Made by a program: the position numbers and the translations under genes. A stretch of 64,000 bases of DNA from Pseudomonas sp. SLFW (GTDB lineage Bacteria; Pseudomonadota; Gammaproteobacteria; Pseudomonadales; Pseudomonadaceae), in assembly GCF_009905615.1 (NCBI RefSeq), contig NZ_JAAAKW010000010.1:124001-188000 (forward strand), read 5' to 3'. This document shows, piece after piece, positions 8,221 to 16,515 of this stretch. Numbering within the stretch: the stretch's first letter is position 1; every line of letters begins with the position of its first letter. The notes beneath the pieces are model-generated. The model was not told the origin of the DNA. It saw only the letters and a list, made by a program, of their open reading frames with translations, and did no database searches.

Positions 8221-8250
8221 AAAAGCCCGACCATTGAGTCGGGCTTTTTT
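8221..8250 (+). terminator. efp terminator
   Basis: AAGCCCGAC (from 8224) pairs with GTCGGGCTT (8239-8247) around a 6-base loop and is followed by a T run. It lies 28 bases after the efp stop. Confidence 0.9.
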
Positions 8251-8308
8251 GTGGGCGACGGTTACCAGTTCATGAGAATCACCTATGCATTGATAGGGGT
8301 TGAATGCA

Positions 8309-8387
8309 CCGGCCTCATCGCGAGCAAGCTCACTCCTACAGACGACGTGTGACTCTGTAGGAGTGAGCTTGCTCGCGATGAGGCCGG
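8309..8387. repeat. REPIN with 34-bp perfect arms
   Basis: Positions 8309-8342 and 8354-8387 are perfect reverse complements over 34 bases with an 11-base centre. The unit contains the REP core GGAGTGAGCTTGCTCGCGA. It sits between the efp terminator and the converging esterase gene and could also end esterase transcription. Confidence 0.9.
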
Positions 8388-8422
8388 ATAAAACCCCAAG
8401 GATCTATCCGGCCTGCGTCGTT

Positions 8423-9442
8423 TTACTTCAGGTGAACCTTCAATTCCTGCGACGCCTGCAACATCGCAGACCGCACTTCCGGCACTTGGCTGATGACGTT
8501 CAACAACCCGTAGTCGTGAATCATGCCGTTGTAGCGCACCGCCGTGACGGGCACCCCTGCCTGATCCAGCTTGCGAGCATAGGCTTCGCCTTCGTCACGC
8601 AGCACGTCGGCCCCAGCGGTCTGCACCAATGCTGGCGGCAGGCCTTTGAGCTGATCAGTCGTGGCGCGCAGCGGTGAGGCGTAGATCTCGGCGCGTTGCT
8701 TCGGATCGGTGGTGTAGTTGTCCCAGAACCACTTCATCATGTTGCGGGTGAGAAAGTGGCCCTCGGCGAATTGTTCATAAGAGCCGGTATCGAAGTTGGC
8801 GTCGGTCACAGGCCACAGCAGCACTTGGTAACGAATCGCCGGTGTGCCCTTGTCCTTCGCCATCAAACTGACGACGGCCGCCATGTTGCCACCGACGCTG
8901 TTGCCTGCCACGGCCAGACGCTTGCCATCGACGTTGATCTCCTTGCCATGCTCGGCCACCCATTTCGTCGCCGCATAGGCCTGGTTGATCGCCGTCGGGT
9001 AGTGCGCTTCAGGCGAAGGGGTGTAGTTGACGAACACCGCCACCGCACCGGAACCCTCGACCAAGTCGCGCACCAACCGCTCGTGGGTCGGGTAGTCGCC
9101 CAGCACCCAGCCACCGCCGTGGAAGTACATGAACACAGGCAAGGTCCCCTTGACGCCTGCCGGACGCACGATGGTCAGGCTGATGGTCTGGCCGTCAACC
9201 GTGATGGTCTTCTGGCTGACATCGGCTTTGGGCAGGGTCAGCTTGACCCCTGCCTGCGCACCGGTCAGTACAGCGCGGGCGTCTTTGGGCGACAGTTGCT
9301 CCATCGGTTTGCCCGTCCCCGCATTCAGGGCATCGAGAAACGCTTGGGTGCTGTGCTCGACGCCGGTGTCGGTGGCGGCGAAGGCGTTACCGATGGACAG
9401 CGCGAGGAGTGAGCCAGCCAGAATCTTGCCGAACGTGTTCAT
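8423..9442 (-). CDS. Exported alpha/beta hydrolase (hormone-sensitive lipase family esterase)
   Basis: The protein has 339 residues with a Sec-type signal peptide (hydrophobic residues 6-20, cleavage after GNAFA). The family IV signature HGGG is at 108-111 (oxyanion hole), the nucleophile is Ser182 in GNSVGG, the acid is in AGADVLRDEGE, and the histidine is in MIHDYG. It should hydrolyse short-chain esters in the periplasm or outside the cell. Upstream of the ATG is an AAGGAG site. It is followed, on the same strand and upstream in transcription, by ohr with only 26 bases between, so the two may share a transcript under OhrR control (inference). Confidence 0.85.
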   Translation of the reverse strand: MNTFGKILAGSLLALSIGNAFAATDTGVEHSTQAFLDALNAGTGKPMEQLSPKDARAVLTGAQAGVKLTLPKADVSQKTITVDGQTISLTIVRPAGVKGTLPVFMYFHGGGWVLGDYPTHERLVRDLVEGSGAVAVFVNYTPSPEAHYPTAINQAYAATKWVAEHGKEINVDGKRLAVAGNSVGGNMAAVVSLMAKDKGTPAIRYQVLLWPVTDANFDTGSYEQFAEGHFLTRNMMKWFWDNYTTDPKQRAEIYASPLRATTDQLKGLPPALVQTAGADVLRDEGEAYARKLDQAGVPVTAVRYNGMIHDYGLLNVISQVPEVRSAMLQASQELKVHLK

Positions 9443-9468
9443 GTTTTTCTCCTTGGCGAGCGGATGAG

Positions 9469-9888
9469 TTAGACAGTCACGTGCAGACGGACGTCAACGT
9501 TGCCGCGGGTGGCGTTGGAGTAAGGGCAGACCTGGTGAGCGGCGTCGACCAGCGCTTGGGCGTCCGCTTGCTCCAGACCCGGCAGGCTGATGTGCAGGTC
9601 GATGTCCAGACCGAAGCCGCCAGGAATCTGGCCGATGCCGACATGAGCAGTGATCGAGGCGTCAGCTGGAATGCTGCGCTTGCTTTGGCCGGCGACGAAT
9701 TTCAGCGCGCCGATGAAGCAGGCCGAGTAGCCAGCAGCAAACAGTTGTTCAGGGTTGGTGGCTTCACCGCCAGCACCGCCGAGTTCTTTCGGGGTGGCCA
9801 GTTTCACGTCGAGAATCTTGTCGCTGGAAACAGCACGGCCATCACGGCCACCGGTTGCGGTTGCGACTGCGGTATAGAGAGTTTGCAT
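9469..9888 (-). CDS. ohr: Organic hydroperoxide resistance protein Ohr
   Basis: A 139-residue OsmC/Ohr protein. The two redox cysteines are C57 (GYSACFIGAL) and C121 (VCPYSNATRGN), with the conserved NPEQLFAAGYSAC signature of the Ohr branch. It reduces organic hydroperoxides using lipoylated proteins, in the cytosol. The MarR-type repressor gene ohrR lies upstream on the same strand, and operator-like repeats lie in the intervening 349 bases, so it should be derepressed by organic peroxides. The esterase gene follows closely downstream. Confidence 0.95.
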   Translation of the reverse strand: MQTLYTAVATATGGRDGRAVSSDKILDVKLATPKELGGAGGEATNPEQLFAAGYSACFIGALKFVAGQSKRSIPADASITAHVGIGQIPGGFGLDIDLHISLPGLEQADAQALVDAAHQVCPYSNATRGNVDVRLHVTV

Positions 9889-9930
9889 GATAATTCCTCA
9901 CTGATGACGTTGGGTTATGTCTTTTAGCTT

Positions 9931-9993
9931 TGCGCTAAATGTTTGTGCGCTAAGCAAGTGAGATGAAATGTACTGCGCTAATGTTTAGTGCGC
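9931..9993. promoter_or_regulatory. Two tandem OhrR-type operator repeats upstream of ohr
   Basis: TGCGCTAAATGTTTGTGCGC (9931-9950) and TGCGCTAATGTTTAGTGCGC (9974-9993) are two near-identical, partly palindromic copies starting 43 bases apart. They lie just before ohr, and a related palindrome lies upstream of ohrR. The rest of the 349-base ohr/ohrR gap holds the ohrR terminator and no gene. Confidence 0.65.
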
Positions 9994-10194
9994 AAGATAA
10001 ATTTCCAAAGAAATTTTTATGATTGACGAAAATTCGATCAACTCACTGATTCAAAAGGAAATTTATTCTCGGGTGTAAGCTGTCTTTTATGCGGGCGCCT
10101 GGGCATTCACCGGATTGCGCGAGGCAATGAGTCAAGGGAGGAGCGGCGGTCGTAAAGCCAGGCTCGGCACATCATCCCCATGCTCAGAAATGAA

Positions 10195-10218
10195 AAAGGC
10201 CAGCACGGGCTGACCTTT
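10195..10218 (-). terminator. Probable ohrR terminator
   Basis: AAAGGCCAGC (10195-10204) pairs with GCTGACCTTT (10209-10218), with one mismatch, around ACGG. Read on the minus strand it ends in a run of T, and it lies 20 bases after the ohrR stop. Confidence 0.6.
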
Positions 10219-10237
10219 GAGGTGAGATGAGGAGGGA

Positions 10238-10711
10238 TCAGAGGCTCTGATGCAAATTCCCTCGCAACCCCAGCAAATCTCGCTGCAATGCTTGCAGCTG
10301 TTCCACGGAGATGCCGCTTGCGGCAAGAATACAGTGAGGAATGCGCTGGGCTTTTTGGTGCAAGGCTTTGCCCTGTTCAGTCAGGTGCAAGAGCACGACG
10401 CGTTCGTCCTCCTTGCTGCGGGTACGGCTGATCAGACCTTCGACTTCCAGGCGTTTGAGCAGCGGCGTCAATGAGCCGGGGTCAGTCAACAGACGCGTGC
10501 TGACTTCTCCGACCGTCAATCCGTCCTTTTCCCACAGCACCAACATCGCCAAGTACTGGGGATAAGTGAGATTCAGTTCCTGAAGCAGTGGTTTGTACAC
10601 CTTGGTCATCATCAACGATGTGGAATACAGGGCAAAACACAGCTGATTGTCCAGCAGCAACTCGTCGCAACTGCCAGCGCCCGCCTTGGTGGCGCTATCG
10701 TCGGCATTCAT
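10238..10711 (-). CDS. ohrR: MarR-family organic-peroxide-sensing repressor OhrR
   Basis: The protein has 157 residues. The reactive cysteine is C25 in LLLDNQLCFALYS, the hallmark of OhrR. A winged helix-turn-helix follows (VGEVSTRLLTDPGSLTPLLKRLE; wing in SKEDERVVLLHLT). Oxidation of the cysteine by organic hydroperoxides releases DNA. Additional cysteines at 15 and near 127 could form a mixed or inter-subunit disulfide. Palindromic sites lie upstream of both ohrR and ohr, which fits autoregulation and repression of ohr. Confidence 0.92.
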   Translation of the reverse strand: MNADDSATKAGAGSCDELLLDNQLCFALYSTSLMMTKVYKPLLQELNLTYPQYLAMLVLWEKDGLTVGEVSTRLLTDPGSLTPLLKRLEVEGLISRTRSKEDERVVLLHLTEQGKALHQKAQRIPHCILAASGISVEQLQALQRDLLGLRGNLHQSL

Positions 10712-10740
10712 GGGTACGTCCTCGGTTAATCGGGAATGGC

Positions 10741-10753
10741 CACTAATTTAGTG
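10741..10753. promoter_or_regulatory. Probable OhrR operator upstream of ohrR
   Basis: CACTAATTTAGTG is a 6-bp inverted repeat with one central base. Its half-site (CACTAA/TTAGTG) matches the inner half of the repeats before ohr, and it lies 30 bases upstream of the ohrR start, consistent with autoregulation. Confidence 0.55.
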
Positions 10754-10948
10754 CCATGATCTTTAATGCACCAGATAAATTGGCTAATCGTTGATCAGGC
10801 CTTTGTCTATCAGGGTCGCCGTTGACATGTATAAAACACGATTCGTGAATCGACTCATCACGATTCGTTGACGCCAATGCCGGTCTGTGGATTTCCTCCA
10901 TTCCCCTGACTGCGTAGCATGCGCGCAGGACTGAAAAGAGGACCGGGT

Positions 10949-11698
10949 GTGATCGTTGATGTGGTGTGGTATCTGTTGTTGGGCGCGGCCATGGGCACAT
11001 TGGGCGGTCTGTTCGGGATCGGCGGCGGGCTGGTGGCGATTCCTGCCCTGGGGGTGTTGTTTGGCCTCGATCAACAGCTGGCCCAAGGCACGGCGCTGTT
11101 GATGGTGCTGCCCAACGTGCTGTTGGCGTTGTGGCGCTATAACCAGCGCAACCGGATTTCGGTGCGCAACGCGATGATGCTGATCGTCCCGAGCTTCACG
11201 GTTTCCTGGCTGACGTCGCTGTGGGCCGTGCGGATTGATGCTCAAAGCATGCGGGTCGGCTTTGTCGGGTTTCTCATCGTGCTGACCCTGTTCAACTTGA
11301 TCCAGATGTATTGGCGCAAAGGCGACGCCGGTGCCGAGTTGCGTCACAGCAAATGGTTGTGGGTGCTAGGTGTAGGGTCGGGTGTGACGGCGGGCATGTT
11401 CGGTGTCGGTGGCGGAGTCATCGCAACGCCGATCCTCACCGGTATCTTTGGCGCGACACAAGTCGCTGCTCAAGGCTTGGCACTGGCGCTGGCGGCCCCG
11501 GCGACGCTGATCACCATGACCACCTACGCCATGCACGGTCATGTGAACTGGCTGATGGGGATACCGCTGGCGATTGGCGGTCTGGCCAGCATCAGTTGGG
11601 GCGTCGCCCTTGCGCACAGCATGCCGGAGCGTCTGTTGCGTTCGCTGTTCTGCGTGTTCCTGGTGATCTGCGCCATCATGCTGTGCTTCCGGGTGTAG
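10949..11698 (+). CDS. TSUP-family (TauE/SafE) membrane permease
   Basis: About 249 residues with eight predicted membrane helices. The family glycine motifs occur twice, as expected for the internal duplication: GLFGIGGGLVAIPAL in the first half and GMFGVGGGVIATPIL in the second. Members export sulfite, sulfoacetate or other small anions; the substrate is not predictable here. The GTG start at 10949 has AGAGGA at the right distance; an ATG ten codons upstream would add a basic leader and lacks a ribosome site. The LysR gene downstream converges with it. Confidence 0.8.
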   Translation: MIVDVVWYLLLGAAMGTLGGLFGIGGGLVAIPALGVLFGLDQQLAQGTALLMVLPNVLLALWRYNQRNRISVRNAMMLIVPSFTVSWLTSLWAVRIDAQSMRVGFVGFLIVLTLFNLIQMYWRKGDAGAELRHSKWLWVLGVGSGVTAGMFGVGGGVIATPILTGIFGATQVAAQGLALALAAPATLITMTTYAMHGHVNWLMGIPLAIGGLASISWGVALAHSMPERLLRSLFCVFLVICAIMLCFRV

Positions 11699-11707
11699 CC
11701 GCGAAAA

Positions 11708-12562
11708 TCACAGCTTGAAGCCCTCGGCGATGTGATCGGCGAGGCATTCGGTGATGGGCGAAGGATTGCTCGGATTGCGCAACAGGACGATGCTTGCCGA
11801 GGGCAATTGCGGCAGCCCATTGGCCTCGCCGAGCACGCGCAAGTCCGAGGTGATCAGGCTTTCCAGTTGAGCCGTCACTGCCAGCCCGGCGCTGACCACG
11901 GCCATGATCGCCGCGAGGCTGGCGCTGGTGTACGCCACCCGGTATTCGCGGCCAACCGTATCCAGCGCATTACAGGCCCACAACCGGCAGAAGCAGTCGC
12001 TGTTGAACATCGCCAGGGGAATCGGCGACCGTTCGTGTGGGCAGAATCCCGCAGCTTCGGCCCAGACAAAACGCTCCTGACGCAGAATCTGGCCGATTTC
12101 CTTCCCCGGCTCGCGCGTGACGATGCTCAGGTCGAGGTCCTGACGTTGCAGCAGTTGTGCCGATGACTCGCAATGCACTTCCACCTGAATCAGCGGATAC
12201 GCCTGTGCGAACCGCGACAAAATGCCGGGCAAAAACCGCATCACGTAATCGTCGGGCGTGCCGATTTTCACGGTGCCGACCATGTGCGGTTCGCGCAGTG
12301 TGTTGAACACCTCGCTGTGCAGTTTGAGGATGCGCCGCGCGTAGCCCAGCAGCACTTGCCCTTCTGCCGTGAGGTTCAATACACGTCCGTCTTTCTGGAA
12401 CAGGGGGCGCTGAACCACGTCGTCTTCAAGTCGTTTCATCTGCATGCTGACCGCCGACTGCGTGCGGTTCACGACCTCGCCAGCCTTAGTGAAGCCGCCC
12501 TGATCGGCGATAGCGACAAAGGTGCGTAGCAGCTCGCTGTCGATACTCGGGTACGTGGCCAT
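11708..12562 (-). CDS. LysR-family transcriptional regulator
   Basis: The protein has 284 residues. The N-terminal HTH reads FVAIADQGGFTKAGEVVNRTQSAVSMQMKRLE, followed by the linker helix and a substrate-binding domain starting VKIGTPDDYVMRFLPGIL. Effector-site residues cannot be assigned. The start was set at MATYPSID with GGGAG upstream. It is divergent from a DUF1127 gene 98 bases away, an arrangement common in pseudomonads, so that gene is a likely target (inference). Confidence 0.88.
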   Translation of the reverse strand: MATYPSIDSELLRTFVAIADQGGFTKAGEVVNRTQSAVSMQMKRLEDDVVQRPLFQKDGRVLNLTAEGQVLLGYARRILKLHSEVFNTLREPHMVGTVKIGTPDDYVMRFLPGILSRFAQAYPLIQVEVHCESSAQLLQRQDLDLSIVTREPGKEIGQILRQERFVWAEAAGFCPHERSPIPLAMFNSDCFCRLWACNALDTVGREYRVAYTSASLAAIMAVVSAGLAVTAQLESLITSDLRVLGEANGLPQLPSASIVLLRNPSNPSPITECLADHIAEGFKL

Positions 12563-12660
12563 TGCATCAATCTCCCAGATGCACTGCATCAGAAACATTC
12601 GTTGGATTGATCTTAAGCCCGGGCAGACAATCTCGCCATCCCCACTTGGAGGGCAAGACG

Positions 12661-12894
12661 ATGAAAGGTCAAAAAGGTTATGTACTGGTGCTGAAAACCC
12701 TGTCCCGCGACTCCATGATGGACCGCGCCTGGCATGCGGTCGCGGCTCGCGTCGCCCGCTGGCGCACGCTGCATCATGAGCGGGTTCAACTGGCAAGTTT
12801 GAGCGATGACGCGCTCAAGGACATTGGGCTGTCGCGCGCCGATGTCCTTGTCGAAATCGAAAGACCGTTCTGGGACGATCCACTTAAGCACTGA
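12661..12894 (+). CDS. DUF1127 small protein
   Basis: A 77-residue, arginine-rich protein. The C-terminal half has the DUF1127 (YjiS-like) signature: a WRTLHHERVQLASLSDDALKDIGLSR stretch in which L-x-D-h-G-L-S-R is diagnostic. GGAGGG precedes the ATG. Small DUF1127 proteins elsewhere bind RNA or act in phosphate and carbon regulation; no role can be assigned here. It is divergent from the LysR gene and followed 50 bases later by the ycaQ-like gene on the same strand. Confidence 0.8.
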   Translation: MKGQKGYVLVLKTLSRDSMMDRAWHAVAARVARWRTLHHERVQLASLSDDALKDIGLSRADVLVEIERPFWDDPLKH

Positions 12895-12944
12895 CAGAGC
12901 AGGGCGGGATCGGGTAGTTTTGCAGATCGTCCAGGAGGTCCTGA

Positions 12945-14192
12945 ATGCCTGCAGAACTGCCGATCTCGCAACACCTGTCCATCAAACAAGCCCGTCGTCT
13001 GGCACTGGCAGCCCAAGGCTTCAATAGCCGTCAGCCGCCCGCGACGATTACGGCTCGCCACGTCACCCGATTGATCGAGCGCCTTGGCGTGCTGCAGATC
13101 GATTCAGTCAACGCGCTGGTGCGCTCGCACTACCTGCCGCTTTATTCCCGCTTGGGTAACTATCCGCAGAAACTGCTGGATCAGGCCGCGTGGAGTCAGG
13201 GTCGACACCGAAAGCTGTTCGAATACTGGGGGCATGAGGCGTCGTTGTTGCCGGTCGAGTTGTACCCGCTGATGCGCTGGCGCATGCAACGGGCGTCGCA
13301 AGGCGAGGGCATCTACCAGCACATGGCCAAGTTCGGACGGGAGGAGCAGTCGACCATCGCCCGCGTGTTGCAGGCTGTTCGCGAACAGGGCGCGCTGGGA
13401 GCGGGCACGCTCAATACCCGTCAGGAGCGCGCGGGTCCCTGGTGGGACTGGAGCGCCGAAAAGCTTGCGCTGGAATGGCTGTTCGCGGCGGGCGAAGTCA
13501 CCGTGGCCGGGCGTCGAGGGTTCGAGCGTCTCTACGATCTGCCGGAGCGGGTATTGCCCGAAGCCATCATCAACCACCCCGAACTGGCCGAAACGGACGC
13601 GCAGCGCGATTTGCTGCTGCACGCGGTTCACGCGTTGGGTGTGGGCACTGAGAAAGACATTCGCGATTACTTCCGCCAAGACCCCTTACCGGCGAGGCAG
13701 GGCTTGGCCGAGCTGGTGGAGGCGGGCGCGATTCAACGGGTTCAGGTCAAAGGATGGAAACAGCCTGCCTATGCCCTGCCGGATTTCAGCGTTCCCCGAA
13801 AAATCACGGCCAGTGCGCTGCTGTCACCCTTCGATTCCCTGATCTGGGAGCGGGCCAGGACCGAGCGCCTGTTCGATTTCCACTATCGGCTGGAAATCTA
13901 CACCCCGGCCCACAAGCGGGTGTACGGCTATTACGTGCTGCCCTTCCTGTACGATGAGCGCATCGCGGCTCGCATCGATTTGCGTGCGGAACGGGCGGCA
14001 GGAAGGCTGGCCGTGCACGCCGTTCACGAGGAGGAACCGGGGCTGGACGAGGAGGGGATGCACGCGTTAGCCGTTAACCTGCGACGACTGGCCGACTGGC
14101 TGGGGCTGCCGGAAGTGCTGATCAACTGCCCCCGCGCCAGTGCGGCGCGGTTGCGTGTTGCGTTTGTCGACGTGGGGTTGCGACGCGTCTGA
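12945..14192 (+). CDS. YcaQ/AlkX-type DNA glycosylase (HTH_42 winged-helix protein)
   Basis: The protein has 415 residues, the size of the HTH_42 family. The conserved catalytic region is LGVLQIDSVNALVRSHYLPLYSRLG (Q51-I-D53 followed by the R-S-H-Y segment); in characterised members a Q-x-(Q/D) motif of this kind catalyses base excision. Winged-helix segments follow, with a C-terminal beta domain (VYGYYVLPFLYDERIAARIDLRAER). E. coli YcaQ unhooks interstrand crosslinks made by nitrogen mustards. The gene overlaps no neighbour and may be cotranscribed with the DUF1127 gene. Confidence 0.82.
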   Translation: MPAELPISQHLSIKQARRLALAAQGFNSRQPPATITARHVTRLIERLGVLQIDSVNALVRSHYLPLYSRLGNYPQKLLDQAAWSQGRHRKLFEYWGHEASLLPVELYPLMRWRMQRASQGEGIYQHMAKFGREEQSTIARVLQAVREQGALGAGTLNTRQERAGPWWDWSAEKLALEWLFAAGEVTVAGRRGFERLYDLPERVLPEAIINHPELAETDAQRDLLLHAVHALGVGTEKDIRDYFRQDPLPARQGLAELVEAGAIQRVQVKGWKQPAYALPDFSVPRKITASALLSPFDSLIWERARTERLFDFHYRLEIYTPAHKRVYGYYVLPFLYDERIAARIDLRAERAAGRLAVHAVHEEEPGLDEEGMHALAVNLRRLADWLGLPEVLINCPRASAARLRVAFVDVGLRRV

Positions 14193-14279
14193 CGGATTGA
14201 CGCCATGTCGGCGGCGGGCGCCGGCTCCCGCAATGACTCTGCGCTCAGCCAAATCTGCGCGCAGGGCACTCGGGTCGAT

Positions 14280-15626
14280 TTACCGCCGAACCTGCTTCAA
14301 CGTCTCGGCAATCAAGAACGCCAGCTCCAGCGACTGATCCGCGTTCATCCGCGGGTCGCAATGGGTGTGGTAACGGTCCGACAAGCCATCCTCGGTAATC
14401 GGACGCGCGCCGCCGATGCACTCGGTAACGTTCTGCCCGGTCATTTCGATGTGAATCCCGCCCGCGTACGTCCCCTCGGCCTGATGCACCTGGAAGAACT
14501 GCTTCACCTCGCCCAGAATCTGCGCGAAGTCGCGGGTCTTGTAACCGCTGCTGGCCTTGATCGTATTGCCGTGCATCGGGTCCGAGCTCCACAGCACCTG
14601 CTTGCCCTCGCGCTCGACGGCCCGGATCAGCCCTGGCAAGTGATCGCCGACCTTGTTGGCGCCCATGCGCGCGATCAGGTTCAAGCGACCCGGGTCGTTG
14701 TCCGGGTTGAGGATGTCGATCAGGCGGATCAGGTCGTCGGTGTTCATGCTCGGACCGACTTTCACGCCAATCGGGTTCTTCACCCCGCGCAGAAACTCCA
14801 CGTGCGCGCCGTCGAGCTGACGCGTGCGATCGCCGATCCACAGCATGTGCGCGGAGCAGTCGTAGAAGTCGTTGGTCAGGCTGTCACGGCGAACGAAGGC
14901 TTCTTCGTAATTGAGCAGCAACGCTTCGTGGGCGGTGAAGAAACTGGTTTCGCGCAGTTGCGGGGAGGTGTCCATGCCACAGGCGCGCATGAATGCCAGG
15001 GTCTCGTCGATGCGGTCGGCGAGCTGGCTGTATTTGTCAGAGAGCGCCGAGCCTGCGATGAAATCGAGGTTCCACTGGTGCACCTGGTGCAAGTCCGCGA
15101 AGCCACCTTGAGCAAACGCCCGCAGCAGGTTCAGCGTCGCGGTGGACTGGTGATAGGCCTGCAACAGACGATCCGGGTCCGGCACGCGGCTCTTCTCGTC
15201 AAAGCCGATGCCATTGACGATATCGCCGCGGTACGCCGGCAGTGTCACGCCATCGACAGTCTCGTCATTTGACGAACGCGGCTTGGCGAATTGCCCCGCC
15301 ATGCGCCCGACCTTGACCACCGGGCAGCCGGCCGCGAAGGTCATGACGATCGCCATTTGCAGCAGCACCTTGAAGGTGTCGCGGATCTTCGCCGCTGAGA
15401 ATTCGAAGAAACTCTCGGCGCAATCGCCACCCTGCAACAGAAACGCACGGCCTTGGGTCACCTCGGCAAACTGACGGCGCAACTCGCGGGCTTCACCGGC
15501 GAACACCAGCGGCGGAAAACTGGCCAGCGACTGCTCGACACGTCGAACATGGTCGGCGTCGGGGTACTGGGGTTGTTGCTGGATGGGCAGGCTCCGCCAG
15601 CTGTCGGGGCTCCAGGGTTGGCTCAT
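14280..15626 (-). CDS. Class II 3-deoxy-7-phosphoheptulonate (DAHP) synthase
   Basis: The protein has 448 residues, the class II (plant/mycobacterial) size. Conserved motifs are LLQGGDCAESF (metal-binding Cys), GRMAGQFAKPRS (PEP/phosphate arginines), WSSDPMHGNT and GGIHIEMTGQNVTECIGG (metal ligands). It condenses phosphoenolpyruvate with erythrose 4-phosphate, the first step of the shikimate pathway, in the cytosol. Pseudomonads carry several isozymes, of class I and II; this one is not in an evident phenazine operon. It is divergent from the spermidine-synthase-like gene. Confidence 0.93.
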   Translation of the reverse strand: MSQPWSPDSWRSLPIQQQPQYPDADHVRRVEQSLASFPPLVFAGEARELRRQFAEVTQGRAFLLQGGDCAESFFEFSAAKIRDTFKVLLQMAIVMTFAAGCPVVKVGRMAGQFAKPRSSNDETVDGVTLPAYRGDIVNGIGFDEKSRVPDPDRLLQAYHQSTATLNLLRAFAQGGFADLHQVHQWNLDFIAGSALSDKYSQLADRIDETLAFMRACGMDTSPQLRETSFFTAHEALLLNYEEAFVRRDSLTNDFYDCSAHMLWIGDRTRQLDGAHVEFLRGVKNPIGVKVGPSMNTDDLIRLIDILNPDNDPGRLNLIARMGANKVGDHLPGLIRAVEREGKQVLWSSDPMHGNTIKASSGYKTRDFAQILGEVKQFFQVHQAEGTYAGGIHIEMTGQNVTECIGGARPITEDGLSDRYHTHCDPRMNADQSLELAFLIAETLKQVRR

Positions 15627-15750
15627 GGTGAACTCGAAGTCAGTGCAATCGGACGGTCATGTTAGCAGTTCGCCCCGATAATTTGCGTGACCTGCGGGGT
15701 GCGCTTGGCCGACAATCCGCTCGCAAATTCGATTGACCGAGAGAACAGCA

Positions 15751-16506
15751 ATGACCGAGGAGCGTGTTGAGCGCGTGCTGGCTGAAGTCCACGATGACTT
15801 CGGCATGATTCGCGTGCTGGAAGTGGAGGGTTACCGCTTCCTGGAGTTCGGCGACGCCATCGAGCAAAGCTGCACGTTCACGGCTGATCCTGCGTGGCTG
15901 GAATACGACTACACCCGCGCGATGCTGATCGGCGCGTTGTGCCACGAAGCGCCAGAGAGTGCGCTATTCATGGGCCTCGGCGCGGGTACGCTGACCCAGG
16001 CGTGCCTCAAGTTTCTGCCGCTGGACGACGTCGAGGCCATCGAGTTGCGTCCGGACGTACCGCGCCTCGCCATGGAATACATGGGGCTGGCGGACGATCC
16101 GCGCCTCTATATCCGCATTGGCGATGCGCTGGAATTGCTGCCCACTGCTGAAAGCGCCGACCTGATCTTCGTCGACCTCTACACCGACACAGGGCCGGCG
16201 GTGGGGCATCTGGCGTGGAGCTTTCTGGAAAAATGCCAACAGCGGCTCAATCCGGGCGGCTGGCTGATCATCAACCAATGGGCCTCGGACGATGGCAAAC
16301 CGCTGGGGGCGGCGTTGCTGCGCGGGCTGTATCACCGCCATTACTGGGAGCTGCCGGTCAAAGAAGGCAACGTCATCCTCATCGTGCCTTCTGATCTGGA
16401 CCAGACGCTGGACATGGACGCGCTGATCGAGCGTGCCGAAACCCTCGCGCCGCAACTGGGTTACTCGCTGTTGCCGTTGATCAAGACCGTGCGCCCTGCG
16501 ACCTGA
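15751..16506 (+). CDS. Spermidine-synthase-like methyltransferase-fold protein
   Basis: The protein has 251 residues. A Rossmann SAM-type fold is evident: motif I ALFMGLGAGTLTQ, the acidic end of strand 2 VEAIELRPD, and DLIFVDLYTD where spermidine synthases have a catalytic Asp. It lacks the full N-terminal beta domain of true SpeE, so polyamine synthase activity is doubtful. The ATG at 15751 follows GAGAG; an in-frame TTG 18 bases earlier is weaker. P. aeruginosa has a similar gene near its class II DAHP synthase, as I recall. Substrate unknown. Confidence 0.7.
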   Translation: MTEERVERVLAEVHDDFGMIRVLEVEGYRFLEFGDAIEQSCTFTADPAWLEYDYTRAMLIGALCHEAPESALFMGLGAGTLTQACLKFLPLDDVEAIELRPDVPRLAMEYMGLADDPRLYIRIGDALELLPTAESADLIFVDLYTDTGPAVGHLAWSFLEKCQQRLNPGGWLIINQWASDDGKPLGAALLRGLYHRHYWELPVKEGNVILIVPSDLDQTLDMDALIERAETLAPQLGYSLLPLIKTVRPAT

Positions 16507-16515
16507 CCGAGGCGT

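Noticed and set aside
10132..10326. Short minus-strand frame (64 codons) overlapping the ohrR 3' end
   Set aside because: No ribosome site, composition unlike a protein of this genome, and it overlaps the ohrR coding sequence and terminator.
15751..16506. Spermidine synthase (speE) proper
   Set aside because: The N-terminal strand domain is short and no speD neighbour is present; motifs only support a related methyltransferase-fold protein.
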